From Saprospiraceae bacterium (GTDB lineage: Bacteria; Bacteroidota; Bacteroidia; Chitinophagales; Saprospiraceae): DNA of 39,019 nucleotides. The notes below the pieces were generated by a model, which saw only the letters and a list, made by a program, of their open reading frames with translations, searched no databases and was not told where the DNA came from. Position numbers and translations under genes: made by a program. The number at the start of each line of letters is the position of its first letter. Position 1 is the stretch's first letter. This document shows, one piece after another, positions 15,461 to 23,937 of this stretch. Location: assembly GCA_020628855.1 (NCBI GenBank), contig JAHDEL010000028.1:1-39019 (forward strand), read 5' to 3'.

Positions 15461-18400
15461 ATGAAAAAACTTATAAACTCCTTATTCTGCATTTTTCTTT
15501 GCAGTATAACCTCTGCTCAGATCAATGCGAAACTGATTCAATATCCTGATATTTCAGATCAACATATCTGTTTTACCTATGGAGGTGATATCTGGATCGT
15601 GGACAAAGATGGAGGCAAGGCAACGAAAGTTACTACGCAGAAAGGCAGAGAAACTGATGCGAAGTTCTCACCAGATGGTAAAACTCTTGCGTATGAAGCC
15701 AATTACGATGGCAATTACGACATTTACACAATTCCAATTTCTGGAGGAATACCCCAACGAGTTACAGGGCATGGCATGTACGACATGTTAATAGACTGGA
15801 CTCCTACAGGAGAAGATATCATTTTTGCATCCAGCATGGAAAGTGGCAAACAACGTTTTTCTCAATTCTATACGGTTGGTCGAGAAGGAGGTCTGCCAGA
15901 AAAAATGCCAATGGTCATGGCTTCTTATGGTAGCCTCAATGATGATGGATCTAAAATTGCGTTTACAGATAAATCTAGAATTTTCAGGACATGGAAAAGA
16001 TATCGAGGTGGAACAGCACCTGACATCTATGTAATGGATCTGAACACACTAGAATCAGAAAAGATATCTACGAATCCTGCAAACGATGAAAGACCGATGT
16101 GGAAAGGTGATAATATCTACTATCTCTCAGATAGAGGCGAAAACCTCCGGGCTAACATCTGGGTATACAATACTACTTCAAAAGAGCATAGGCAGATTAC
16201 AACTTTTAAAGATTTGGATATCCACTATCCATCTCTTGGAACTAGTGAGATTGTATTCGAAGCAGGTGGTGAGATATACAGACTTGATCTCGCAACAGAG
16301 GCTTATAATCCAGTAGTAATCGAAGTGGTTAGTGATATGAGAAGTATAAAGCCAAAAACAAAATCTGTCAAGGACGTCATTCTGAGTTATGACATCTCTC
16401 CAGATGGCAATCGAGCACTATTAAGCGCCAGAGGTGATGTATTTACCCTTCCAAAAGAAAAAGGAGTGGTTAAGAACCTTACGCAGACAAGTGGAACAGC
16501 TGAACGCTACCCTGCATGGTCTCCTGACGGCAAATCAATAGCATACTTTTCTGACAAATCTGGTGAGTATGAACTTATGATAAGGGACATCAAACAAAAT
16601 GCTGAGCGTAAAATCACCAATCTTGGTAAAGGCTTCAGATATCATCTCTTTTGGTCTCCTGACTCGAAACATTTAGCCTTTATTGACCAGTCGATGACTA
16701 TTCATCTTGTTACGATAGGCACTGGAACTGTTTCACAAATAGACCAACACAACAGTTTGTACGAATGGGGGTTACGTAACTTTCATATGACCTGGTCTCC
16801 TGATAGCAGATATATCTCCTACAGTAATGCCTTGTCTAATGGAAATGAGTGCATCTATATCTACGATACAAGAACTAAGAGTAAGAAAAAAATCACAAGT
16901 GGTTTTTATAGTGACTTCCATCCAACCTTTGGGCCAGATGGTAAATATCTCTATTTTGCTACTAACAGAGCTCTTTCACCTGTTTACTCCGATTTTGACA
17001 ATACTTTCACTTATCCTAATGCAACGCATCTCGCCATGATGACTTTGACAAAGGATACGAAGTCTCCTTTGTTGCCAACAAATGATAGTGTTGAAATTGA
17101 GGAAGAGAGTGAAGAACCTAAGAATGAAAAGTCCAACAAGAAAAAGAAGAAAAAGTCTAAAGAAGAGAATGAAGCTGAAGAAGAAAAAGTAGAAACCAAG
17201 ATTGACTTCGAACAAATGGAGCAACGAACCATCATCATCCCTGTAGATCCTGGTAATCTTGGCTCTCCATCGGCAGGAACTGATAAAGTGTATTATCTCA
17301 GGTATAGCAATAGTGGAAGTGGTGAGCAAAAAAGAACGTTGAAGTATTATGATTTCGAAGAAGAAGAAGAAAAGACTGTCATTAGTAACATTCGGTCTTA
17401 CAAACAAGCGGATAATAGAGAACACTTTATCGTACATACGGAAAGCGGCTCTTTTGCAATTATCGATGCTCAGGCTGATCAGAAAGCAGAGAATATGCTA
17501 CCTACTCAAGACATGAAGTCAACTATCATCCCAAGAGAAGAATGGAAGCAGATCTTTGTGGATGCTTGGCGTTTGCAAAGGGATTTCTTCTATGATGCAG
17601 ATATGCATGGAGTAGACTGGGAAAAGGTAAAAGACCAATATCTTCCGCTTATAGACCAATGTATGGCTCGTTCTGATGTTAATTATGTCATTGGTGAAAT
17701 GATTGGGGAATTGAATGCTTCGCATACCTATAGAGGTGGTGGAGATAACGAATCAGCAGATCGTCAAAATGTTGGTTATCTCGGTGTTAACTGGGCAAAA
17801 GAAAAAGGGCAATTCAAAATCAAAGAAATCATTCGCGCCGCTGCTTGGGATACAGAAGTGGTATCTCCTCTTGATGTACCCGGTGTTGATGTTTCGGAGG
17901 GTGACTATATACTTGCTGTGAATGGTGTAAAGCTAGATCAATACACTGATCCATGGCAGGGGTTTACTGGCACTGCTAACAAGACCACAGAATTGACAGT
18001 AAGTAAGTCTGGAGGTTGGTCAGATGCTGAGTCAGTCTATGTCAAGCCGCTGTCTTCAGAAACTAGGCTACGAAATCTAGCATGGATAGAAAGCAATCGA
18101 CAGAAGGTTGATGAGCTCTCAGGTGGAAAACTTGGATACATCTATGTACCTAGCACAGGTATCGGGGGTCAAAATGAGCTTATCCGCATGTTCTATGGAC
18201 AATGGCAAAAAGAAGGTCTAATTATCGATGAAAGATTCAATAATGGAGGTCAAATACCTGATCGTTTTATTGAATTACTCAACAGAAAGCCTTTAGCCTA
18301 TTTTGCTGTTCGTGATGGCAAAAATTGGCAATGGCCACCAATAGCTCACTTTGGACCAAAAGCAATGCTTATCAATGGATGGAGTGGTTCTGGAGGGGAT

Positions 18401-18727
18401 GCTTTCCCAGATTATTTTAGAAAATCAGAACTCGGTCCTCTCATCGGCACAAGAACTTGGGGAGGATTGATAGGTATTAGTGGAGCACCAACGTTAATTG
18501 ATGGTGGAGGCGTTACAGTCCCTACTTTCAGGATGTATGATCCAGATGGCACATGGTTCCGCGAAGGACACGGTGTCGATCCTGACATCGAAGTCAATGA
18601 AGACCCAACAGCTTTAGCTCGAGGAGGAGATCCTCAACTAGAAAGAGCTGTAGAAGAAGTATTAAAGGCGTTAGACTCTGGTAAAACATACAAACATCCT
18701 AGCGTCCCAGCAAAAGAAGTAAGATAA
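15461..18727 (+). CDS. Tricorn-like S41 family peptidase
   Basis: The 1088-residue protein has a signal peptide (about 1-20) and two beta-propeller regions built of PD40/WD40-like repeats (about 25-530; repeats with SPDGKT and SPDSKH motifs). A Lys/Glu-rich low-complexity segment follows (about 545-580, including KKKKKKSK), then a helical region, a PDZ domain (about 771-860), and the S41 catalytic domain. The catalytic Ser977 lies in WSGSGGDAF and a Ser-His pair at 754-755 (ASHTYRGGG) matches the tricorn Ser745-His746 pair. Tricorn proteases trim peptides to short fragments for further cleavage by aminopeptidases. Here the signal peptide points to the periplasm or cell surface. The following terminator at 18754-18779 ends the transcript. 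Confidence 0.92.
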   Translation: MKKLINSLFCIFLCSITSAQINAKLIQYPDISDQHICFTYGGDIWIVDKDGGKATKVTTQKGRETDAKFSPDGKTLAYEANYDGNYDIYTIPISGGIPQRVTGHGMYDMLIDWTPTGEDIIFASSMESGKQRFSQFYTVGREGGLPEKMPMVMASYGSLNDDGSKIAFTDKSRIFRTWKRYRGGTAPDIYVMDLNTLESEKISTNPANDERPMWKGDNIYYLSDRGENLRANIWVYNTTSKEHRQITTFKDLDIHYPSLGTSEIVFEAGGEIYRLDLATEAYNPVVIEVVSDMRSIKPKTKSVKDVILSYDISPDGNRALLSARGDVFTLPKEKGVVKNLTQTSGTAERYPAWSPDGKSIAYFSDKSGEYELMIRDIKQNAERKITNLGKGFRYHLFWSPDSKHLAFIDQSMTIHLVTIGTGTVSQIDQHNSLYEWGLRNFHMTWSPDSRYISYSNALSNGNECIYIYDTRTKSKKKITSGFYSDFHPTFGPDGKYLYFATNRALSPVYSDFDNTFTYPNATHLAMMTLTKDTKSPLLPTNDSVEIEEESEEPKNEKSNKKKKKKSKEENEAEEEKVETKIDFEQMEQRTIIIPVDPGNLGSPSAGTDKVYYLRYSNSGSGEQKRTLKYYDFEEEEEKTVISNIRSYKQADNREHFIVHTESGSFAIIDAQADQKAENMLPTQDMKSTIIPREEWKQIFVDAWRLQRDFFYDADMHGVDWEKVKDQYLPLIDQCMARSDVNYVIGEMIGELNASHTYRGGGDNESADRQNVGYLGVNWAKEKGQFKIKEIIRAAAWDTEVVSPLDVPGVDVSEGDYILAVNGVKLDQYTDPWQGFTGTANKTTELTVSKSGGWSDAESVYVKPLSSETRLRNLAWIESNRQKVDELSGGKLGYIYVPSTGIGGQNELIRMFYGQWQKEGLIIDERFNNGGQIPDRFIELLNRKPLAYFAVRDGKNWQWPPIAHFGPKAMLINGWSGSGGDAFPDYFRKSELGPLIGTRTWGGLIGISGAPTLIDGGGVTVPTFRMYDPDGTWFREGHGVDPDIEVNEDPTALARGGDPQLERAVEEVLKALDSGKTYKHPSVPAKEVR

Positions 18728-18753
18728 TCAATTGATTAATCTGATTAGGTAAC

Positions 18754-18779
18754 TGAGGGAGTCATGTGGCTCCCTCTTT
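18754..18779 (+). terminator. Intrinsic terminator after the tricorn-like gene
   Basis: A 9-bp stem including GAGGGAG/CTCCCTC closes a 4-nt loop and is followed by TTTT (18776-18779). Confidence 0.8.
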
Positions 18780-18797
18780 TGTTTGACAATCCTGCCA

Positions 18798-18828
18798 TTT
18801 CACACCTAAGCAATTTGCACTACATTTG
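18798..18828 (+). promoter_or_regulatory. Putative promoter for the cyclophilin gene
   Basis: TACATTTG at 18821-18828 is an exact -7 (TAnnTTTG) match 23 nt before the ATG at 18852. A TTTC at 18798-18801 is a weak -33 element. It lies just after the preceding terminator, as expected for an independent transcript. Confidence 0.55.
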
Positions 18829-18851
18829 CAGCTCAAAATCAAACTCAGATT

Positions 18852-19355
18852 ATGTCAGCTACTGATAAAATAGATATAGCTCTTGTACAAATGGCAATGC
18901 AATCAGCATCTTATGATAAGAATGTGACAGTCACCCTTCATACTTCCAAAGGTGATATTGGGTTGACCCTGTATGGACCACAAACTCCTAAGACGGTAAC
19001 TAACTTCCTCGAATTAGCAAAAGCAGGATATTATGACAACTTGACTTTTCATAGAGTCATTCCTGATTTTATGATCCAAGGAGGTTGTCCTATTGGCATT
19101 GGTTCTGGAGGTCCAGGATACCAATTTGAAGATGAATTTCATCCAGATCTCAAACATGATAGACCTGGAATCTTATCAATGGCAAATGCAGGACCTGGAA
19201 CTAATGGTTCACAATTTTTTATCACCCATGTTGAGACAGCATGGCTTGATGGAAAACATACAGTGTTTGGTGCTGTAAATGGCCAATCAGATCAAGATGT
19301 TGTCAATCAGATTGGACAAGGGGATACTATTCAATCAATTACTATACATCCTTAA
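18852..19355 (+). CDS. Cyclophilin-type peptidyl-prolyl cis-trans isomerase
   Basis: The 167-residue protein is a cyclophilin. Its core motifs are [19 protein letters not shown] (60-78) with Arg68, Phe73 and Gln76, then GSQFFITH and TVFGAV. It has an N-terminal extension of about 25 residues with no signal peptide, so it is cytoplasmic. Cyclophilins speed proline isomerisation during folding. The stop codon abuts that of the convergent epimerase-like gene; there is no intergenic space. No functional link to the neighbouring operon is implied. Confidence 0.93.
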   Translation: MSATDKIDIALVQMAMQSASYDKNVTVTLHTSKGDIGLTLYGPQTPKTVTNFLELAKAGYYDNLTFHRVIPDFMIQGGCPIGIGSGGPGYQFEDEFHPDLKHDRPGILSMANAGPGTNGSQFFITHVETAWLDGKHTVFGAVNGQSDQDVVNQIGQGDTIQSITIHP

Positions 19356-20351
19356 TTAAGCAGTCCAACTTAGTGCTTTTTGGGCAATTGCATTTTGTCC
19401 AACATTTGCTTCTTTAGCCCATTCAACTATGTGCCGCAGTTCGTTTTCGAAAGTGGTAAATTGATTCGTGTCAAAAGTAGATTGCATGAGACTCGTACTC
19501 AGAACACAGGGTTGATTCAAATAATCGATCGCTTGCTGAGTTATTCTATTCTCTTGTATTGTGTTCAATAGAGGAGTGAACATTCGGAGCAATCTCACAG
19601 GAATTGGTCTATGGTCTAATGCCTTACCAGCGAGCATTTCGCAGAGGTCAAGAATTACCTGTTTTAGCAAGTAAGACTTGATATCACATACATTAACTGT
19701 AAGTCGTTGAGCTAGAGTTGGTTTTTCTACCAGTTGCTGAACAAGCTTAACTAAATTCTTTACAGAAGTCAGGCTACATTGCACATTAAGATCACCTGGT
19801 GTTACTAACATGTTTCCTTTTATCATCGACACTAATCGAGGAAGTAAGACACGATCATGTGTTCCATAAATTGCTCTTGGTCTTAGAATTGTAAAATCTT
19901 TATCTGCCCTCTTACAATGCGTCTTTATGACTTCTTCAGCCATGAGTTTTGTCTTGCCGTAATGATTTTCTAAAGTATGTAAGTCAGCATCTTGCTCTTT
20001 CTTTTGTGCAGAACCATGCGAGTATACTGAGCCAGAAGAAATATAAATCACTTTCTTCCACTCTTTGCATGCTTCTAAGAGCTTTACCGTTCCCTTTACA
20101 TTGACATTGTGAAATGATAAGTAAGAACCTACATCATCAGCTTTTGCAGCAGCATGAATAATCATATCGCAATCTATGTTTGGAACAGCTTCTGACAGAT
20201 CACTTTGTATCCAACGAACCCTATCTTTAATTTGATCTGGTGGCGAATCTTGTCTACCAAGGCATGTAATCTGGTGACCTAATTTGAGCAATTGGCGTGT
20301 TAGATGTCCACCGACAAAACCGGTAGCTCCAGTAACTACTATCTTCATCAT
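19356..20351 (-). CDS. OleD-like extended SDR (2-alkyl-3-ketoacid reductase family)
   Basis: The 331-residue protein is an extended NAD(P)-dependent SDR with TGATGFVGG (7-15), VNVKGT (83-88), the strand VIYISSGSVY (101-110), and the active-site Tyr131/Lys135 (YGKTK). The later LRPRAIYGTHDR and LLPRL segments match the pattern of the OleD and 3-beta-hydroxysteroid dehydrogenase group. OleD enzymes reduce the 2-alkyl-3-ketoacid made by OleA to the beta-hydroxy acid. Being encoded 1 nt into the OleC-like gene (TAATG) and downstream of an OleA-like gene supports that role. The sugar-epimerase alternative is less likely from context. Last gene of the four-gene operon. Confidence 0.75.
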   Translation of the reverse strand: MMKIVVTGATGFVGGHLTRQLLKLGHQITCLGRQDSPPDQIKDRVRWIQSDLSEAVPNIDCDMIIHAAAKADDVGSYLSFHNVNVKGTVKLLEACKEWKKVIYISSGSVYSHGSAQKKEQDADLHTLENHYGKTKLMAEEVIKTHCKRADKDFTILRPRAIYGTHDRVLLPRLVSMIKGNMLVTPGDLNVQCSLTSVKNLVKLVQQLVEKPTLAQRLTVNVCDIKSYLLKQVILDLCEMLAGKALDHRPIPVRLLRMFTPLLNTIQENRITQQAIDYLNQPCVLSTSLMQSTFDTNQFTTFENELRHIVEWAKEANVGQNAIAQKALSWTA

Positions 20352-21880
20352 TAACTCACTTTTGTATATTGTCTACGTAATATTGATCTATCTATCTTTT
20401 GCTGTCTTCCCTTTCGGGGAATGCTTATAAAACGTACTAAATCTGGCAAAGCTTCTCTATCAATTGCATACTTACCACGAGTCAAATATTCCATGATCTT
20501 TTCTGCTGAGTAAGTCTGTTTACTTTCAATAAAGAGCGTTACATATTCATCATCAATTTTGTCAGAGTAAGTCCCAATTAATACAGCCTCTTCGACATTT
20601 GGAATTTCCTTAATTGTTGGCTCATATAATGCCGGGTAGATATTGAAATTTTTACGGATAATCATATCTTTTTTTCGCCCTGTGAGAATAATATTTCCTT
20701 CTGAATCTAGGAGACCCAGATCACCTGATGGATGGAAGTCATCTCTCTTTTGCTTGTGTAGATATCTTTTATAGAGTTGATCAGAATGAACCAGTATTTC
20801 TCCATCTGGACTAATTTGACACTTCACTCCACTCACAGGTTTACCAAGCAAATCTCCAGAGCAGTCTGCTTTCACTTTCATTCTGCCATCCACAGTACTC
20901 ACAACAAGATTCTCTGTCATTCCGTAAAAGCAAGTAACTCTGGTATGGGAAGGAAGAAATTGAATCAATTTTTTTAGAAATGGTTTGTGTACTGGTGCAG
21001 ATCCTATGATAATTGTTTGGAGTTCATTTGGCAAGGTCAATTGATGTTTAGTACAATGATCAATAAGGACATTGTACTCTGCAGGAGGACCAAATAACAT
21101 GGAAATCTTATGCTCTTTGATAAATGCTAATCGCTGAACTGCATCATCATTTTCATTCCATACATACACTGTATGCCCACTAAATATTCCTAACAACATA
21201 AAATGTGGAAGGTGGGTGGCAATAGATTGTTTGCCCTCAATCAAATTCAACAGCTGTCCAATACTTGCATCCAAAGATTTGATTGTATGGATTACGCCTT
21301 TTGGCTCCTTCAAGGTTCCAGAAGTATAGGTTACCATAAATTCAAAGTCATCAACACTCTTAAGATGTGGCACTTCTCTTTCTTGCAATAAAGCAGTCCA
21401 AGCAATATGACGCTGAACTATAGGCAGCCATTTCCCTACGCCAATTACTTTCATGCCTTTTTTGTACGGAATGTAGATACCCTCAGGATTCCGTCTTTTG
21501 TAAAAAAACCTGATTATCGGATGCTCTTGCAGCAGCAATAATCTATAATCAAGAAAGGCCCATTGAGGTTGAAATTGTTCCAATTTTGCCTGATAATTTG
21601 CTCTCCCCATATGTGGATCTATCAGCGCCACTTTAGCTTGGTTCATCATCAAAGCAAGAATAGTAACAACAAAAGCATTACCAGGCTGAATGGCTAAAAT
21701 GACTTTGTCGCCAGGTAGCATTCCTTTTTCTGCCAGATTGGCTGCCATGACTTTGCTCTCTGCTATAATTGTATGGCTGAGATGTTGTTGATTCTGTGTA
21801 ACAAATGCAATGGATTGGCTATCAGTTGTATTCAGAATACGCTCCAGCAATGGATTGGTATACAAGGTTATTTGTTTCAT
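20351..21880 (-). CDS. OleC-like AMP-forming ligase / beta-lactone synthetase
   Basis: The 509-residue protein is an ANL-superfamily ligase with all main motifs: P-loop YTSGTLKEPKGV (185-196), YGMTEN (319-324), SGDLG (385-389), GRKKDMIIRKNFNIYP (401-416), and a C-terminal Lys in GRQQKIDR. OleC enzymes use ATP to convert the beta-hydroxy acid to a beta-lactone; ordinary acyl-CoA ligases share these motifs, so the specific call rests on the neighbours. Its start lies 2 nt from the OleA-like gene stop, and the OleD-like gene start overlaps its stop by 1 nt. No signal peptide; cytoplasmic. A plain fatty acyl ligase role cannot be excluded. Confidence 0.72.
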   Translation of the reverse strand: MKQITLYTNPLLERILNTTDSQSIAFVTQNQQHLSHTIIAESKVMAANLAEKGMLPGDKVILAIQPGNAFVVTILALMMNQAKVALIDPHMGRANYQAKLEQFQPQWAFLDYRLLLLQEHPIIRFFYKRRNPEGIYIPYKKGMKVIGVGKWLPIVQRHIAWTALLQEREVPHLKSVDDFEFMVTYTSGTLKEPKGVIHTIKSLDASIGQLLNLIEGKQSIATHLPHFMLLGIFSGHTVYVWNENDDAVQRLAFIKEHKISMLFGPPAEYNVLIDHCTKHQLTLPNELQTIIIGSAPVHKPFLKKLIQFLPSHTRVTCFYGMTENLVVSTVDGRMKVKADCSGDLLGKPVSGVKCQISPDGEILVHSDQLYKRYLHKQKRDDFHPSGDLGLLDSEGNIILTGRKKDMIIRKNFNIYPALYEPTIKEIPNVEEAVLIGTYSDKIDDEYVTLFIESKQTYSAEKIMEYLTRGKYAIDREALPDLVRFISIPRKGRQQKIDRSILRRQYTKVS

Positions 21881-21882
21881 AA

Positions 21883-22878
21883 TTATAGCTTTAAGAGTTG
21901 GACAGATGCACTAATACCAGCAGCAAAACCTAGAAGTAAAACAGTATCTCCAGATTGGATGCGTCCTGAATGTATTCCTTCTTCCAAGGCAAGGGGTACT
22001 GAAGCTGCTGCTGTATTTCCATATTTCTCAAAGACATTGATGCTCTTCTCCTTAGGAATACCGAATTTGGAACAAATAACCTCATGCGTATACATTGATA
22101 CTTGATGGGTTACCAAATGATCAATTTCATCTATTTGGTATCCTCCAACTTTGATTTCTGCTCGCATGTTAGCTAGCATATCCCCTTCAAATAATTTTCT
22201 CAATAGAGAGGTCTTTCCTTGAAAATAGTTCTTGGAAACATCATGTGGATACATCGAACCACCTCCAAGAATGGTGCAGAGATCCCAGTGCTTACCTATT
22301 GTGAAAAATTTGTGGTGTACTAGACCCGAAGAATCATCTGATGCTTGCATTAGTGCTGCCACTCCAGCATCGCCTAAGCTAAATGCAGCTAAACTTTTCT
22401 GGAGATGTTCTTTGTCTTGAATGTTGTAATTTATGGCATCACTCAGTTTTTCGCCATTGACAATAAGAATGCTAGAATACATCCCTGATTTTATGAGAGA
22501 ATCACTGAGCTGTATCGCATTGAGAAAACTATTACAAGCATTCTTCACATCCATGCAAGGACAAGTAAGACCTAGCTTTGATTGGATAATATTTGATGTT
22601 GCTGGTTCTATGAGATCGCTACATGCTGCTGCGAAAAGTAATAAGTCTATATTCTCTTTTCCAACTTTTGATACAATTGGCTGAGCAGCTTTTGCAGCCA
22701 GATCAGAAACCTGTTCATCACTCGCGGCTACTCTTCTCTCTTTACTCCCAAACAAGCGTTCTAAGCTTCCTTCTGGAATGTAGTCTCCACAAAGATTAAT
22801 TCTTTCTTCTACTTCTTGATTGGTCACTATTCTTGATGGCAGATACTTTGAAATCTGCGAAATTGTTACCTGTTTCAT
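21883..22878 (-). CDS. OleA-like thiolase-fold enzyme (FabH/OleA type)
   Basis: The 331-residue protein has the KASIII/OleA catalytic triad: Cys115 (KNACNSF), His258 (VTHQV), Asn288 (YGNTAAAS). GSLERLFGSKERR (37-49) is the N-terminal signature seen in OleA and FabH. Glu91 in IEPAT matches the OleA active-site Glu contributed across the dimer, a residue not expected in FabH. OleA performs a head-to-head Claisen condensation of two acyl-CoAs to a 2-alkyl-3-ketoacid. FabH initiating fatty-acid synthesis is the alternative, but the neighbours fit OleA better. The gene starts 9 nt downstream of the AurF-like gene stop and ends 2 nt before the OleC-like start. Confidence 0.78.
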   Translation of the reverse strand: MKQVTISQISKYLPSRIVTNQEVEERINLCGDYIPEGSLERLFGSKERRVAASDEQVSDLAAKAAQPIVSKVGKENIDLLLFAAACSDLIEPATSNIIQSKLGLTCPCMDVKNACNSFLNAIQLSDSLIKSGMYSSILIVNGEKLSDAINYNIQDKEHLQKSLAAFSLGDAGVAALMQASDDSSGLVHHKFFTIGKHWDLCTILGGGSMYPHDVSKNYFQGKTSLLRKLFEGDMLANMRAEIKVGGYQIDEIDHLVTHQVSMYTHEVICSKFGIPKEKSINVFEKYGNTAAASVPLALEEGIHSGRIQSGDTVLLLGFAAGISASVQLLKL

Positions 22879-22887
22879 TTTCTTATA

Positions 22888-23778
22888 TTATGCTAACTTA
22901 ACACCTAAGATTCTTCTCCAAAGCGGACGCGTTAAAGCATTAAACCCACGAAAATCTTTAACATATTCTATAGCTCCCTGCAAACACTCAGCAGCAAATT
23001 TTGATTTGAAATGCCTACGGGCTATTTGATAATAATACTCTGGGTCATCCACTCCTATTCGCTCGAAAATTTCCTTTCTTACATACAAGCTCCTTAAAAA
23101 AACTATGTTAGTAAGAAAGATAAGACTGTAAATTGTTCTCTTGATAAATCCTGCTTTCTGAGTAAACTTGTCTAACCACATTTTGGTATAAAAGATATGT
23201 CGTCCTTCTTCAATGTGATGAAGCTCAGACACTTTCCGTAACACCGGATAGACCTCTTCATCTTTTCGAACGATTTTCCCATATACATCTGCGACTTCTT
23301 CGACTGCCAAAACTGACATAAACATGACGTCATGAGGCAGATATCGAATTGAAATCTTGGCTAGCCAGACATGTATCCAATTAGGGATGATTGCCTTCCC
23401 TGCTATTGCTTTGACAGCACTAGCAAACATATCTTGATGCCTGAACTCTTCAATCAGTTGCCTGACTAAAAATCGATATTCAGGTGATGTATTATCTGTC
23501 AGAGTGAGGAGCCTCTTGTTAAAAAACAAACAAGCAAGTCCTTCTGTCCAAGCATAGGAATACATAGATTGGACCATTTCATGCCGGCCAAGTTCACGTT
23601 TTTGATCAGGTGAGAGTGTATCAAACAGAGGGTGTCCATGCAATGATACAAGGCAGTCCGATAAAAATTTCTCATCTTCTTTGGGCTCTAATTCCCATGG
23701 TATAAATTCTTCTGGTAATAAAGGTTTTTGCTTACTTATAGTAATCAACCTCTCAATTTTCTCTTCATCAAAATGCAT
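22888..23778 (-). CDS. AurF-like non-heme diiron oxygenase
   Basis: The 296-residue helical protein matches AurF (p-aminobenzoate N-oxygenase family). All seven expected iron ligands can be placed: Glu79 (WTEG), Glu111 and His114 (EFRH), Glu160 (AVEE), His187, Glu191 and His194 (HHIEEGRH). The spacing, including E160 to H187 and HxxxExxH, agrees with AurF. Such enzymes use O2 to oxidise amines to nitro groups, or to hydroxylate carriers' substrates. It is first in a tight operon with OleA/OleC/OleD-like genes, so it probably modifies the fatty-acid-derived product or a precursor. The substrate is unknown. A TAnnTTTG element lies 26 nt upstream. Confidence 0.8.
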   Translation of the reverse strand: MHFDEEKIERLITISKQKPLLPEEFIPWELEPKEDEKFLSDCLVSLHGHPLFDTLSPDQKRELGRHEMVQSMYSYAWTEGLACLFFNKRLLTLTDNTSPEYRFLVRQLIEEFRHQDMFASAVKAIAGKAIIPNWIHVWLAKISIRYLPHDVMFMSVLAVEEVADVYGKIVRKDEEVYPVLRKVSELHHIEEGRHIFYTKMWLDKFTQKAGFIKRTIYSLIFLTNIVFLRSLYVRKEIFERIGVDDPEYYYQIARRHFKSKFAAECLQGAIEYVKDFRGFNALTRPLWRRILGVKLA

Positions 23779-23804
23779 AATACATTAATTGTTATTTGAT
23801 ATTT

Positions 23805-23812
23805 CAAATCTA
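23805..23812 (-). promoter_or_regulatory. Putative -7 promoter element for the AurF/Ole-like operon
   Basis: The minus strand reads TAGATTTG, an exact TAnnTTTG match, with its end 26 nt from the AurF-like ATG. No convincing -33 TTTG is seen. The position suits a transcript covering all four genes. Confidence 0.5.
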
Positions 23813-23830
23813 GAGGTCAAATGCACCTCT
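23812..23830. promoter_or_regulatory. Inverted repeat abutting the -7 element (possible operator)
   Basis: AGAGGT (23812-23817) and ACCTCT (23825-23830) form a 6-bp dyad with a 7-nt spacer, touching the -7 element on its upstream side. A bound regulator here would occlude the promoter. No regulator gene lies in this operon. Confidence 0.35.
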
Positions 23831-23937
23831 TGTAGAATAATTTGGGAAAATCACAAAATGTTATTTACAATAATCTAAATATTATTGGTGACTAAGCAAA
23901 TTAATTTACTTATCGTAAAATACAATTGATTTGCCTA

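Noticed and set aside
17011-17437. Minus-strand frames within the tricorn-like gene
   Set aside because: They are the antisense of the Lys/Glu-rich segment and give Phe/Ser-rich chains without motifs.
20351-21880. Plain acyl-CoA ligase annotation
   Set aside because: Not excluded, but the immediate OleA- and OleD-like partners make an OleC-type role the better hypothesis; kept as the stated alternative.
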